60,600 bases of DNA from Candidatus Hydrogenedentota bacterium (GCA_016182605.1 JACPGE010000100.1:1-60600), one strand, 5' to 3'. Positions 7,452 to 16,616 are shown, counted from the first letter of the stretch. Notes: generated by a model from the sequence alone, not told the origin. Program-made: numbers and translations.

Positions 7452-8572
7452 TGTCTTCCCTTCATGCATCCAGGGTGATCGTTGACGGGGCTGCGTACCG
7501 GCACAATCTCGACATGGTGCGCCAACTGGCCGGCCCATCCGCAAAGATCATGGCAGTTATCAAAGCCGATGCCTATGGGCATGGCCTGGTCCCGATGGCG
7601 CGTTACGCCGAACAGTGGGGCGTGGGCATGCTCGGCGTGGCCACGGTGGACGAGGGCGCGCAGTTGCGCGAAGCGGGCCTCTCTCTGCCCGTGCTGGTGC
7701 TGGTGCAGCCCAGCCGCGATGCCTTGCCCGCGGTAATCGAGCACCGCCTTACCCTGGCCATTGCGGATGTGGCCACGGCGGAACTGCTGGGCGAACTGGC
7801 GCGCAAGGCGGGCAAGGTGGTGCCCGTCCACTGCAAGATCGACACGGGCATGGGCCGCCAGGGCTTTCCGCAGGAATCGGCCGTGCAGGATATTCAGTTC
7901 ATCACCCGGATTTCCCACATCGATATCGAGGGCCTGCTCACGCATTTCCCCTCGGCGGATCTCCCGGAGGATCCCTTCACCTACAATCAGATTCGAAGCT
8001 TCCGGCAGATACTGCGCCGCCTCGACAAAGAAGGCATTCCCTACGAGATGGCCCACGCGGCCAACAGCGCAGGCATTGTCAATTACCGTAGCGCGATATT
8101 CGACCTCGTGCGCGCGGGCATCATGACTTATGGGGTTTGGCCGTCGGTCAGCCGGGACGGTCACACCTTGCTAAAGCCGGTTATGCAGTGGGAAAGCACC
8201 GTCACACAGGTGCGCCATTTGGATCCGGGCGCCACGGTCGGCTATGGCCGCACCTACACCACGCCAGGCCACATGCACAGCGCGATTGTCCCCGTGGGCT
8301 ATGCCGACGGCTACCCGCATGCGCTCTCCAATCAGGCCGAGGTGCTCATTCAGGGCAAGCGCTGCCCGGTGCGCGGTTCCGTCTGTATGGACCAGATCGT
8401 GGTGGACATTTCCGCGTTGAACAACGTGCGCGTGGGCGACCCCTGTGTGCTGCTTGGCCGGCAGGACAACGAGACGATCGCGGCGGAGGAGCTTGCGCAG
8501 CGCGCAGGCACCATTCCCTATGAGATTTTTACCGGCATCGGCGCGCGTTCCGCGCGTGAATACCGGAATTGA
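7451..8572 (+). CDS. alr: Alanine racemase
   Basis: A 373-residue PLP enzyme converting L-alanine to D-alanine for peptidoglycan. Lys38 in 'MAVIKADAYGHG' is the PLP Schiff-base lysine and Tyr265 in 'VGYGRTY' is the opposite-face catalytic base; both sit at or within one position of the Bacillus stearothermophilus numbering (K39, Y265). 'HCKIDTGMGRQG' and 'VCMDQIVVDIS' are also typical. An in-frame extension to 7421 exists, but ATG 7451 overlaps the pgsA stop and matches the family N-terminus. The NYN-domain gene begins 4 bp after its stop. Likely constitutive within the ftsK-rodZ-pgsA-alr envelope cluster. Confidence 0.97.
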   Translation: MSSLHASRVIVDGAAYRHNLDMVRQLAGPSAKIMAVIKADAYGHGLVPMARYAEQWGVGMLGVATVDEGAQLREAGLSLPVLVLVQPSRDALPAVIEHRLTLAIADVATAELLGELARKAGKVVPVHCKIDTGMGRQGFPQESAVQDIQFITRISHIDIEGLLTHFPSADLPEDPFTYNQIRSFRQILRRLDKEGIPYEMAHAANSAGIVNYRSAIFDLVRAGIMTYGVWPSVSRDGHTLLKPVMQWESTVTQVRHLDPGATVGYGRTYTTPGHMHSAIVPVGYADGYPHALSNQAEVLIQGKRCPVRGSVCMDQIVVDISALNNVRVGDPCVLLGRQDNETIAAEELAQRAGTIPYEIFTGIGARSAREYRN

Positions 8573-8576
8573 TGCC

Positions 8577-9095
8577 ATGGCCTCCGTCTACTACGTCGAT
8601 GCCTACAACGTGCTGCACAAGTCGAAACGGCTTCGGCCACTGGCCAGCCGCGATCTCGAAACGGCGCGTGAAGCGCTGATCGACAAGGTGGCGCTCTTTT
8701 GCACGCAAACAGGGAAGCGGGTATGCGTTGTGTTCGACGGGCAGAGCAAGCAGCTTGCGGAAAAGCAGGCGCACTACCGCGGCGTGCCCAGCCTCACCGT
8801 GCTTTTCTCTCCCGGGCACACGAGCGCCGATACGGAGATAGAGCGCCGTGTGTATCTGGAGCGCGATCGTCTTGATGTGGTGGTGGTGAGCAACGATCAG
8901 GGCCTGCGCGATCTGTGCCGGGGCATGGGCAGTCTCGTGATGGAGGCCGACTACTTTCTCGCCGAGATCGAAGACACGCGATCCGAAGTGATGGAAACGC
9001 TCCAGCGCACCCAGTCACACCGCGCCGCCAGTATCGAGGAGTGCCTCGACAGCGGCACGCTCGCCCGCCTGAAGGCCCTGCGCGACAAGCTTTGA
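8577..9095 (+). CDS. NYN (PIN-like) domain protein, YacP/Rae1-like
   Basis: A 172-residue cytoplasmic protein. It begins 'MASVYYVDAYNVLHKSKRL' with the first conserved Asp of PIN/NYN nucleases. It continues with 'VCVVFDGQ' (second acidic site), 'LFSPGHTSADTEIERRV' (third, the Asp in 'SADTEIE') and 'VVVVSNDQGLRDLCR' (fourth). This matches the YacP/DUF901 group, whose Bacillus member Rae1 is a ribosome-associated mRNA endonuclease; whether this protein acts the same way is inference. The last 45 residues are charged and helical. The start ATG 8577 is 4 bp after the alr stop. A strong hairpin follows the gene. Confidence 0.8.
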   Translation: MASVYYVDAYNVLHKSKRLRPLASRDLETAREALIDKVALFCTQTGKRVCVVFDGQSKQLAEKQAHYRGVPSLTVLFSPGHTSADTEIERRVYLERDRLDVVVVSNDQGLRDLCRGMGSLVMEADYFLAEIEDTRSEVMETLQRTQSHRAASIEECLDSGTLARLKALRDKL

Positions 9096-9142
9096 CGCGT
9101 GTGCTGCACGGTCACGGAATGCTTGCGCTCATCAAGAAAAAT

Positions 9143-9174
9143 GCCCCGCTGCGCATTTCCATGCGTTGCGGGGC
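9143..9174. terminator. Bidirectional terminator hairpin
   Basis: Arms of 14 bases with a two-base mismatch (left GCCCCGCTGCGCAT, loop TTCC, right ATGCGTTGCGGGGC) lie between two converging genes. AAAAA at 9137-9141 supplies a U-run for minus-strand transcripts. Confidence 0.75.
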
Positions 9175-9197
9175 GCTATGACGGTCCATTCTATCGA

Positions 9198-10391
9198 TCA
9201 GACGGCGAGGGGCTCTTCCACGATGTCGCGCATGAGCCGGCTGATGTCGATCTGGGAACCGGGGGCTTCATCGAGCAGGAGGCCCTGAAGCTTGCAGCCA
9301 AAGGCGCCTTCCCAGTCTTGCGCGCGGGCGAATTCGAGCATTTTGGTGAGCAATTCTCCGGTAATGCGCGGACAGGGCAGGGCGCTGCCCAAGACCCGGT
9401 CGGTATTCGTGCGGTCGTAAAGCGGTTCACTTTGCAGATAGGCCCGGTAGAGCATGAGCGATGCGTTGGCCACTTTTTCCGCGAGCGTGATTTCCCCCTT
9501 GAGCACATTCGTGAAGCCAAGCGCGCCGCCCTTGGGCGCCAGATGACTGGTGGCCCAGTCAGTGAGTTCCTGCTGTGCGCAAGGCGCGGGATTGGTGAGG
9601 TGATAGGTCTGGCCGGATGCGCCCTCGGACTCGAGGATGCGCCACAGCGCTTCGCTGACCCAATCGACAGTGACAAGATTCAAGGTGGAACTGGGATTGC
9701 CCTGCAGGCGCAACTTGCGGCTGCCTTCGATCTTGCCGTGTTCGAGCACGTCGACCATGCGCAGGATACTGTAGAAATTAAAGAACTGGCTGATGGAGCC
9801 ATCGGTGCTGGCCCCCACGATGATGGCCGGCCGGAACGTGGCGCCTTTGACGCGCCCCGAGGCCATGGCTTCGTCGATCAGGGATTCCGCTTCGCGCTTG
9901 GTCTGTTCGTAGGTGGTCTTGCAAGGCGTGTCGAGCAGCCCCGATTCCAGCGCAAGCCCCTGGTGGTTGCCCGCAACATAGGCGGTGCTCACATGGTAAA
10001 GCGGGATGCCGGTGCCATCGAGCAGCTCGATCATGCTTACGACGGAATCCACGTTGGCCGCTTTCAGCGTGGCGGATTTGCGGGGCGAAAAACTGATGCA
10101 GGCGGCGCTGTGAATTACGAACTCTGCCGTATCGCGGATGTACTGGCGCTGCGCATCGCTCAGGCCAAAATTGGGTTCCGCAGTGTCGCCCAACAGGATC
10201 TCGACTTTGTCAGCGGCGTCCTCCGGCATGCCGGCAATCGCCAATACGGCCTTCAGACGTAGACGCGCCTTGGCTTCGTTTTCATCACGCGTGAGCACGA
10301 TGGGGGAATAACCGCGCTGGAGGGCCTTTGCGAGGACCCAACTTCCGAGAATTCCGGTGGCGCCGGTAATGAAGATAGAACGGGTGGTCAT
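9198..10391 (-). CDS. NAD(P)-dependent thioester-reductase / male-sterility-type SDR
   Basis: A 397-residue extended short-chain dehydrogenase. 'IFITGATGILGSWVLAKAL' near residues 5-23 is the GxxGxxG dinucleotide-binding loop; 'VIHSAACISFS' follows; 'YHVSTAYVAG' carries the catalytic Ser/Thr-Tyr region, and 'YEQTKREAE' holds YxxxK. This is the pattern of the NAD_binding_4 (male sterility/Lys2-type carboxyl reductase) group, which reduces acyl-thioesters to aldehydes or alcohols. The C-terminal 130 residues ('LLYRAYLQSEPLYDRTNT') resemble the sterile domain. ATG 10391 has AAAGG six bases upstream. There is no adenylation or carrier domain nearby, so the acyl donor (perhaps acyl-CoA or acyl-ACP) is unknown. 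Confidence 0.78.
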   Translation of the reverse strand: MTTRSIFITGATGILGSWVLAKALQRGYSPIVLTRDENEAKARLRLKAVLAIAGMPEDAADKVEILLGDTAEPNFGLSDAQRQYIRDTAEFVIHSAACISFSPRKSATLKAANVDSVVSMIELLDGTGIPLYHVSTAYVAGNHQGLALESGLLDTPCKTTYEQTKREAESLIDEAMASGRVKGATFRPAIIVGASTDGSISQFFNFYSILRMVDVLEHGKIEGSRKLRLQGNPSSTLNLVTVDWVSEALWRILESEGASGQTYHLTNPAPCAQQELTDWATSHLAPKGGALGFTNVLKGEITLAEKVANASLMLYRAYLQSEPLYDRTNTDRVLGSALPCPRITGELLTKMLEFARAQDWEGAFGCKLQGLLLDEAPGSQIDISRLMRDIVEEPLAV

Positions 10392-10825
10392 GCCTAACCT
10401 TTCAGAAGTTGTTTGCATGTGGACTCAGGAAGAAATAGAGTGCGGGTTGTGCCAGGTATGAAACCCCTCACATGCAACACATCGGGGATAATACAATTGG
10501 CGGGATGCATCGTTACGCTGCCCAAGCATAACGCACCCATGTTGCCAAACGATTACATTCAAGGGCGAAGAACGGGTTGCTGTGTCAACGCGTGCACCGG
10601 AACAGCCATCTCAATGCTGGCTTCCAGTGCGGTGCCTTTCTGGTAAATGCTTTGCACTGCATAAGTTGCAGCACAATTGATCCTCTGAGAGGAGCTGCCA
10701 GCATGTCCATGTGGCCCGGCCAGAAACCAATCGGCACATCAGGCGGCGGACACCCTCGGCATCATGGACAGGAGAGAGTATAGCAATTCCCCGCTCCGGT
10801 TCCCAAATTTTATCCGGAGTCTGCT
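10392..10825. other. Intergenic region, no gene recognised
   Basis: About 430 bp between two minus-strand genes. Base composition is more AT-rich than the flanks. Short frames exist on both strands but none resembles a protein. It probably holds the promoter of the reductase gene; I see no convincing -35/-10 pair. Confidence 0.5.
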
Positions 10826-11821
10826 TCAGGAGGGTACAGCGCCGAATTGGCGCATGGATTCTTCTATATCCCGGTGCCACACGGTCTTGTAGGGCTCGTG
10901 TTCCCCTTTTTCTGCAAACGGGCGCGCTTTTTCCAGCAGCGCAAGGCGGGCGGTTTCCTCCAGTGGCATGAAGGCACGCGCCGTGGCGAGGTTCTTCTGG
11001 AGAATCTCCAGGGAGTCCATTCCCGAGAGCACCGTGGAGACGGGCAGGTTCATCGCGTAGTGCAGGCATTCCGCGTGGGTTACGGCGCCAGTGGCGGGCA
11101 AATTGCCGGGGCTGCCGCCCTGAGTCTTCATGGCGATGATCCCCATGTTGCGTTCGACGGCCTTGGGGAGCACCTTCAACTGGAAGCTGCGGAAATGCGC
11201 ATCGAAGACGTTGAGCGGCATCTGGAGCGTGTCCCAGTCGAAATCGCCCGCGAGCATTTCCAGATGGGTGGACGTGAGGTGGTGGCCGGTGAAACCGATG
11301 AAGCGGACCTTGCCCTCTTCGCGCGCTTTCAGAATGTACTCGATGGCATCCCCGCTGTAGATTTTTCGGGGCTCGCCGGGGTGCACAATCTCGTGGAACT
11401 GCCATAGATCGAGGCGATCGACCTGCAAGCGGCGCAGACTCTCTTCCAACTGTTCCTGAACCTGCTTCCGGTCGCGGCCCTGGTTCTTGGTCATCAGGAA
11501 GACCTTGTCGCGGTATCCGTCTTTCAGGGCCTTGCCCATACGGCGTTCGCTCTCACCGCCGTTGTAGTGCCAGGCGTTGTCAAAAAAGTTGACGCCCTCG
11601 TCCACGGCCGTGCGCATGAGCTTGATGCTGTCGCTCTCGGTCAGGTTGCTCTGCCCAATGTGCGCGCCGCCCAGTCCAAGCAGGGAAACGGCCTGCCCGG
11701 TCTTGCCGAGGACGCGGTAAGGAATGCCATTGCGCTTCTCCGGTTCCGCTTGGCCGGGCGTGCCTGCGGCGAGCAATGCAGCCGCGGCCCCTGCGATAAA
11801 TGCGCGTCGTGATGGTTGCAT
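10826..11821 (-). CDS. Tat-exported aldo/keto reductase
   Basis: A 331-residue product. 'MQPSRRAFIAGAAAALLAAG' is a twin-arginine signal (SRRAFIAG), so a folded, cofactor-loaded enzyme is exported to the periplasm. The (beta/alpha)8 aldo/keto reductase core follows: 'VSLLGLGGAHIG', 'FFDNAWHYNGGESERRMGKAL' (catalytic Asp and Tyr), 'KVFLMTKNQGRD' (Lys) and 'DLWQFHEI' (His), the full D-Y-K-H tetrad. The reaction is NADPH-dependent carbonyl reduction; how cofactor is recycled outside the cytoplasm is unclear. ATG 11821 has AAAGGAG eight bases upstream; the same frame stays open much further but only as antisense-shifted ispE sequence. It lies 23 bp after ispE, in an ubiB-ispE-AKR operon. Confidence 0.87.
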   Translation of the reverse strand: MQPSRRAFIAGAAAALLAAGTPGQAEPEKRNGIPYRVLGKTGQAVSLLGLGGAHIGQSNLTESDSIKLMRTAVDEGVNFFDNAWHYNGGESERRMGKALKDGYRDKVFLMTKNQGRDRKQVQEQLEESLRRLQVDRLDLWQFHEIVHPGEPRKIYSGDAIEYILKAREEGKVRFIGFTGHHLTSTHLEMLAGDFDWDTLQMPLNVFDAHFRSFQLKVLPKAVERNMGIIAMKTQGGSPGNLPATGAVTHAECLHYAMNLPVSTVLSGMDSLEILQKNLATARAFMPLEETARLALLEKARPFAEKGEHEPYKTVWHRDIEESMRQFGAVPS

Positions 11822-11844
11822 TGGGCGGGCTCCTTTCCTGGGGT

Positions 11845-12726
11845 CTATTCCACGTGTTCGATACCCGCGGGCACGCTGTGCACCACGGAAACCGGCACAC
11901 CGGTAATGCGCTTGGCGATGGTTTGCGCCTGCTCTTTCGATTCGCAAAGGCCAAAGAGGGTCGATCCGCTGCCGCTCATGGCAGCGGCGCTGCAGCCCAT
12001 CTCCACCAGCTTCAATTTCATGGTGTTCAACTCCGGATGATCGAAGAAAACCGCGCTTTCCATGCGGTTGAAGACGATCGGCCGGATCTCGTTTTCCTCC
12101 AGGCTGGCGATGGCGCCGCGAAAACTTGCGGTGCGCCCGCCGATCATGGTCTCGCGGTTCCGCGAGAGCCGCTCGTGATGGTATACGCTTCGCGCCAGGA
12201 TGGCCAAGGGCGGGTGAACCAGCACAAACCAAGTTTCCTGGATGGCGGGCAGGGACTGGAGCTTTTCCCCGCGGCCCGTGGCGGCCACGGTGCCGCCGAT
12301 GGTGCAGAAGGGCACGTCGGATCCGAGATCCTGCGCGAGTTCCTGGAGGCGCTCGATGGGCCATTGCAGTTCCCACAGTGAATTGAGCGCGAGGAGTGTG
12401 GCGGCGGCATTGCTGGATCCGCCGGCGAGGCCCGCCGCAATGGGGACCCGCTTCTGCGCGTGAATGCGCACCCCGAAATCGCTCTGGGCCCATTCCCGCA
12501 TGAGGCGCGCGGCGCGGTAGATCAGATTTTCTTCATTCACGGGAAGCGAGGGATGGTCGCACGTGAGGGAAATGCCGCTGGGTTGCCTCTGGAACGTGAG
12601 CTGATCGCACAGACTTATCGATTGCAGGATGGTTTCGATATTCGTGAAGCCATCGGGCCGCTCGTTGAGTATATCCAGATAGAGATTGATCTTCGCGTGG
12701 GATCGATACACAAATTTCTCTGACAC
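11845..12726 (-). CDS. ispE: 4-diphosphocytidyl-2-C-methyl-D-erythritol kinase
   Basis: A 293-residue GHMP-family kinase phosphorylating CDP-methylerythritol in the non-mevalonate isoprenoid pathway. 'SHAKINLYLDILNERPDGFTNIET' at the N-terminus and the glycine-rich ATP loop 'PIAAGLAGGSSNAAATLLAL' near residues 88-107 are diagnostic; 'GCSAAAMSGSGSTLFGL' near 255 is the third GHMP motif. Length is normal. The start is GTG 12726 with AGGAGG eight bases upstream; an ATG within the spacer is out of frame. It lies 12 bp after the UbiB-like gene, which acts on isoprenoid quinones in other bacteria, so the pairing is functionally sensible. Confidence 0.96.
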   Translation of the reverse strand: MSEKFVYRSHAKINLYLDILNERPDGFTNIETILQSISLCDQLTFQRQPSGISLTCDHPSLPVNEENLIYRAARLMREWAQSDFGVRIHAQKRVPIAAGLAGGSSNAAATLLALNSLWELQWPIERLQELAQDLGSDVPFCTIGGTVAATGRGEKLQSLPAIQETWFVLVHPPLAILARSVYHHERLSRNRETMIGGRTASFRGAIASLEENEIRPIVFNRMESAVFFDHPELNTMKLKLVEMGCSAAAMSGSGSTLFGLCESKEQAQTIAKRITGVPVSVVHSVPAGIEHVE

Positions 12727-12738
12727 CCGGCCATCCTC

Positions 12739-14415
12739 CTAGAATTTCCTGGACCATAGTATAGAGAGAACGAGGATGCAACCCAAAACGGCCGCAAAGA
12801 TGAATCCGGCAACGCCCAGGCGGCTAATACTCGATTCCACGGTAATCAGCAGACTGGAACCGACGATGAGGGCGGCCACGATCAGGCCCACCGTATTGCG
12901 GCTGCTGGATCGGTCGATGGTGGCTGCCAGACCCTCCAGATGCTCGTGGTGTATCTGGAACTTGAGCCTGCCCGAGCGAAGCAGTTGCAGCAGATACGAG
13001 AAATCGCCGGGCATGCGCCGGGTCAGCCGGAGCATGGAATGGGCATTGTTCCTTGCTTCCCGCCACAGGTGCTGCGGCTGATAGCGCTGGGTCAGCAGGT
13101 TTTCCACGTAGGGTTGGATGATGGGCACCATGTCCAGGTGGGGATCGAGGCGGCGGCCGACCATTTCAATGGTGGCGAGGGCCTTGAGCAGCAGCGAAAA
13201 CCGGGGGGCAAGTTCGAGACCCACGCGATGCAGGATTTCGGTGGCGCGCTCGATGCCCCGCGCCACGTGGCCGCCGCTTACAATGGCCTGCGCCTCAAAG
13301 GCGATGAATTCGGCGATCTCCCGCTCGAGCTGGACGCGATCGGTCATCTCGGTATGCGTTGTCAGTGTGAGAATGGCATTGGCGCACTCCAGCGAATCGG
13401 TCTGAAACATGGCATAGAAGAGATCGGCGATGGCCGCCACGTCGATGCGTTCGAGGTGGCCGGCCATGCCCAGATCGAGGAAAGCCAGGCGATTGCCGTG
13501 GGTGAGAAAAATGTTTCCAGGATGGGGATCCGCATGAAAGAGGTGGTGCTCGAAAACCATCTTGCAGAGTGCGTCACACCCGTGAATGGCGACCACGCGC
13601 GGATCGCTGCCCCGTTCGCTGTAGGCCTCGAGCCGGTCGACGCGCACCCCGTCCACCCAATCCATGGTTATAATGCGCCGCGCGGAAAGGTGGGGGAAGA
13701 CCCTCGGAATGATGACGTTTTCCTGGCCCTCAAAGTTGCGGCGGAATTGCTCGATGACGTGGGCCTCGATCGTGAAATCGAGTTCCCGCCGGATGGATCG
13801 GGAGAATTCATCCACGATGCCGCGCGGATCGAGCCCCTTGGTGTCGTCCACGTGATCGGCGATCCAGTCACCGAGTTGTTGGAGCAGGCTCAAATCAGAC
13901 TCGATGGTGCGCTCGATCCCGGGCCGCTGCACCTTGATCGCCACGATCTCGCCAGTGGTCAGGGTGGCCTTGTAGACCTGGCTGAGCGAGGCCGCCGCTG
14001 CCGCTTCCCGCTCAAGCGCGGCAAAATGCAGCATGCAGTCGTCGCCCAGCTCCGAATAGAAGACCGGCTCCACCACGCTGAAGGGCACTTGGTGCACCTG
14101 ATCCTGAAGCAGGCTGAGTTCGGTGGCTATGGCATGGCCCACCAGATCGGGGCGCGTACTCAAGACCTGTCCCATTTTCACAAAGGCCGGCCCCAATTCC
14201 GTGAGGGCCGAACGCAGACGGTAACCGAAGGTCTCTGGAGGCCCCTCCTGCAGGCGTTTCGTCCCGGGATGCAAGAGCCCCTTGAGATTTTTTGCGATGC
14301 CGGTGCGTCCGAGCAGATCGGCAAAGCCGTGGCGCGCAAAGACCTGGATCACTTCGGCCAGGCGCACGGCATTCACCGTGTGCTTGCCGAGTTTGGTGTA
14401 GTTCATCGCATGCAT
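12739..14415 (-). CDS. UbiB/AarF/ABC1-family atypical kinase
   Basis: About 558 residues with two C-terminal membrane helices (the last about 50 residues, 'GLIVAALIVGSSLLI' and 'GVAGFIFAAVLGCILVLSI'). The family marks are all present: the KxGQ motif in 'PAFVKMGQVLSTRPDL', the Ala-rich nucleotide loop 'AAAAASLSQVYKA', the ion-pair Lys in 'VAIKVQRPG', the catalytic 'HADPHPGNIF' and the metal site 'FLDLGMAGHL'. UbiB proteins are ATPases that help extract or channel isoprenoid quinone intermediates at the membrane. The start is uncertain: ATG 14415, ATG 14406 or GTG 14433, none with a clear ribosome-binding site because a GC-rich hairpin lies just upstream. It heads the ubiB-ispE-AKR operon. Confidence 0.92.
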   Translation of the reverse strand: MHAMNYTKLGKHTVNAVRLAEVIQVFARHGFADLLGRTGIAKNLKGLLHPGTKRLQEGPPETFGYRLRSALTELGPAFVKMGQVLSTRPDLVGHAIATELSLLQDQVHQVPFSVVEPVFYSELGDDCMLHFAALEREAAAAASLSQVYKATLTTGEIVAIKVQRPGIERTIESDLSLLQQLGDWIADHVDDTKGLDPRGIVDEFSRSIRRELDFTIEAHVIEQFRRNFEGQENVIIPRVFPHLSARRIITMDWVDGVRVDRLEAYSERGSDPRVVAIHGCDALCKMVFEHHLFHADPHPGNIFLTHGNRLAFLDLGMAGHLERIDVAAIADLFYAMFQTDSLECANAILTLTTHTEMTDRVQLEREIAEFIAFEAQAIVSGGHVARGIERATEILHRVGLELAPRFSLLLKALATIEMVGRRLDPHLDMVPIIQPYVENLLTQRYQPQHLWREARNNAHSMLRLTRRMPGDFSYLLQLLRSGRLKFQIHHEHLEGLAATIDRSSSRNTVGLIVAALIVGSSLLITVESSISRLGVAGFIFAAVLGCILVLSILWSRKF

Positions 14416-14434
14416 CGAAGCCCGCCCTGGCACG

Positions 14435-14458
14435 CCCGCCGGCCCGGTTGCCGGCGGG
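14435..14458. terminator. GC-rich hairpin between GH36-like gene and ubiB-like gene
   Basis: Arms CCCGCCGGC and GCCGGCGGG (9 bp, perfect) surround a 6-nt loop. No T-run follows on the minus strand, so it may only attenuate, or may act at the ubiB translation start some 20 bases away. Confidence 0.5.
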
Positions 14459-14477
14459 GCAAATCAGCGGTCAGCCG

Positions 14478-16616
14478 TCATGACTGGCGCTTGAACTGGA
14501 GGTCAAAGGTGGCTCCACCGGCCTCGATGGGGAGCGCCAGTGTATTGCCATTCACGGCTTTCTTTACGGAGGAAGACCCCACTTTCCCGGAGGTCAATTG
14601 CCAGGAGGCAGGAACAAACACATACGCAATGGCGCCTTCGTTGATGGGGCCCTCGATCTTGCCGGACAATTCCCCCTCCTGTTCATTCCAGGAGAGGTTT
14701 GCGATCCGGTCGAGGTAGAGACTGGAATCGCTTGAAATGCCCAGAAGCACCGGGTGATCCATCACGGGAGATGCGCCGATGATGAGCGGCGCGGTCTGAT
14801 TGGAGGAAAGCTGTTCCGAGAGTTTCAACTCCGACCCATCGTTGCTCCGCCAGAAGCGGTGGGGCGTCTTCTGCTCCAGTACCACATCGGAAAGCAGGTG
14901 GGTGCCCTGACCCTGGAAAGCGAGGATGGCGGATCCGACATAGCCCATCTCGCCACGGGTGTGGCTCAGTTGCCAAAGGCGCGGGCTTTGCGTACCGGCA
15001 TCCACCGGCAGGGCCGCCATGGCGCTGCGGCCAAAGATCTCGCCGCAGGCCTTTTGAACGCTGCCGGGCGATTTCCCCTGGATTTCCAGCGGTCCCGGCC
15101 AGATGCGCAATGCGGCCACGAGATCTTCGCTGGGTTTCTTCAACGAATTGGCGTCCAGCGGCAGCGGGCCCACATTCACGCCAAACCGGGCCATCCGGCT
15201 GACGGCCGCGGAGGCTTCCAGCCATTCATCGCAGGTGTGGAGCGCAGCCCTTCGAGCTTGCGGATATACGGCCATATCACCCGCAGCTTTCAGCACGGCA
15301 TTGATGGCCGCACAATTGGCCGCCGAACGTGTGGCGTTGAACGACTTCAGCGCGTCGTCGGGAATACGGGAGGGTTCCAGCACAATGAAGGCGAAACCCT
15401 GCTGGCGCAATTCCGCCACATTCCCCCCAATGACTTCCACGGCAGCCGGATCCAGCGGATTGAGCCACTTCAGACCATCGGCCGATTCGGCGTTGTAACC
15501 CTTGTCCCGGCCCCAGAAAAGCAAGGGGTCGATGGTTATGCCCGGTTCAAGACCCGCGTCACGCAGCGTCTTGGCCGCTGCCTGGATCCGCTTGGGATAG
15601 CGCGGTGAGGCGCCTTCAAAGGAGCCCGGCTTGCTTTCCCAGCCTGCGGGAATCAGGGCATGGCGCACTCCGGCAGCCAGCCAATCGTTCCCTTGGGCCA
15701 CCAGGCCGTCCAAATTGCCATCTTCGGGAACGGTGACCCAGGCACGAATCTCCGGAAGCGATTCGGGCTGGGGATTCAATTCGCTGAGCGACCAAGAATA
15801 ATAGAGATCGATATCGGAGGCGCTCTGGATGCCGTAGCCTATCCAGACCGTGTCTGAAACCACCTGAGAACCGGCTTCGATATTGAGTCCGGGTTTGTAG
15901 TCGCACACGGCGGCGCCCTGCCAGTGCCCGTTCGCCGGGGTAAATTCGAGGGTGCTCTCCGATTGGCCCGTGGGCAGCAGGCCCAATGCGAAGCGGAGAT
16001 CGTGCTTCACCACATTGAAGATGGCCAATTGACGCTGCGGCAAATCCCCGTACACGGGGAAGGCCCCCTGGTACGTGAGTTCACGGACTGCATACTGCAC
16101 CCCTTCCGAGGCGAGCCCGTTGCCATCTCCCTGGAACACGAGCGGCTTGATGGTGCTCAAGCGGACGGGCTTCTCGCCCTTGTTTTCAATGACAATCCGT
16201 GCGAGCAGAAAGGGCCGGTCGCTGAAGCGCGTCAGTTCATAGTGGACGACGATGCCGTCTTTGGGCGGGAAATGCACGGCATACAGGGTGCCATCCCCCA
16301 AGGGGCTTTCGATGGCGTCCCGGGATTTCGATGCCACGCCTAAATCCTTCTGGGTCCAGACGGCGCCGTCTTCAAAGGCGATGGAAAACCCGGTGTCGGT
16401 CAAGAGAGGGACGTTTGCGCCGTTCAGCAGGCGCCACTCCGCCAGCTCATTGTCGATCTCGAAAGTGCCGTTGCCATAAGGAAAGGCATAGGTGCCCCGG
16501 AGCGTCCATGGCTTGGGTTCGGCCGCGCCAGCATGGCCAGCCTGAACCGATGCCAGTAGGGCGGCCGCGAGCAGGCACCGTGCCACGGAAACACGAAGGG
16601 CGGCGAAGGAAAGCAT
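14478..16616 (-). CDS. Secreted GH36-like (alpha-galactosidase-fold) protein, possibly inactive
   Basis: A 712-residue product with an N-terminal signal peptide (residues about 1-32, 'CLLAAALLASVQAGHAGA'). Residues 35-280 look like the GH36 beta-supersandwich ('FEIDNELAEWRL', 'IVIENKGEKPVRLSTI'). A TIM-barrel follows: 'ALIPAGWESKPGSF', 'RIQAAAKTLRDAGLEPGITIDPLLF', 'WLNPLDPAAVEVIGG', in the strand order of clan GH-D alpha-galactosidases ('GW..', 'GLk.G.w..P'). Where GH36 has the KWD-type nucleophile Asp, this protein reads 'FAFIVLEPSRIPDD', so the nucleophile is altered to Glu or lost. A C-terminal beta domain ends 'ATFDLQFKRQS'. It may be a divergent glycosidase or a carbohydrate-binding remnant. 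ATG 16616 has GAGG about seven bases upstream. Confidence 0.65.
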   Translation of the reverse strand: MLSFAALRVSVARCLLAAALLASVQAGHAGAAEPKPWTLRGTYAFPYGNGTFEIDNELAEWRLLNGANVPLLTDTGFSIAFEDGAVWTQKDLGVASKSRDAIESPLGDGTLYAVHFPPKDGIVVHYELTRFSDRPFLLARIVIENKGEKPVRLSTIKPLVFQGDGNGLASEGVQYAVRELTYQGAFPVYGDLPQRQLAIFNVVKHDLRFALGLLPTGQSESTLEFTPANGHWQGAAVCDYKPGLNIEAGSQVVSDTVWIGYGIQSASDIDLYYSWSLSELNPQPESLPEIRAWVTVPEDGNLDGLVAQGNDWLAAGVRHALIPAGWESKPGSFEGASPRYPKRIQAAAKTLRDAGLEPGITIDPLLFWGRDKGYNAESADGLKWLNPLDPAAVEVIGGNVAELRQQGFAFIVLEPSRIPDDALKSFNATRSAANCAAINAVLKAAGDMAVYPQARRAALHTCDEWLEASAAVSRMARFGVNVGPLPLDANSLKKPSEDLVAALRIWPGPLEIQGKSPGSVQKACGEIFGRSAMAALPVDAGTQSPRLWQLSHTRGEMGYVGSAILAFQGQGTHLLSDVVLEQKTPHRFWRSNDGSELKLSEQLSSNQTAPLIIGASPVMDHPVLLGISSDSSLYLDRIANLSWNEQEGELSGKIEGPINEGAIAYVFVPASWQLTSGKVGSSSVKKAVNGNTLALPIEAGGATFDLQFKRQS

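Noticed and set aside
10392-10825. Small genes in the reductase/AKR gap
   Set aside because: Short frames on both strands overlap one another, have no good start signals and resemble nothing known.
11822-12493. Upstream extension of the aldo/keto reductase frame
   Set aside because: It only overlaps ispE in another frame; the Tat signal and ribosome-binding site fix the start at 11821.
12940-14718. 592-codon plus-strand frame
   Set aside because: Antisense to the UbiB-like kinase, which carries all family motifs.
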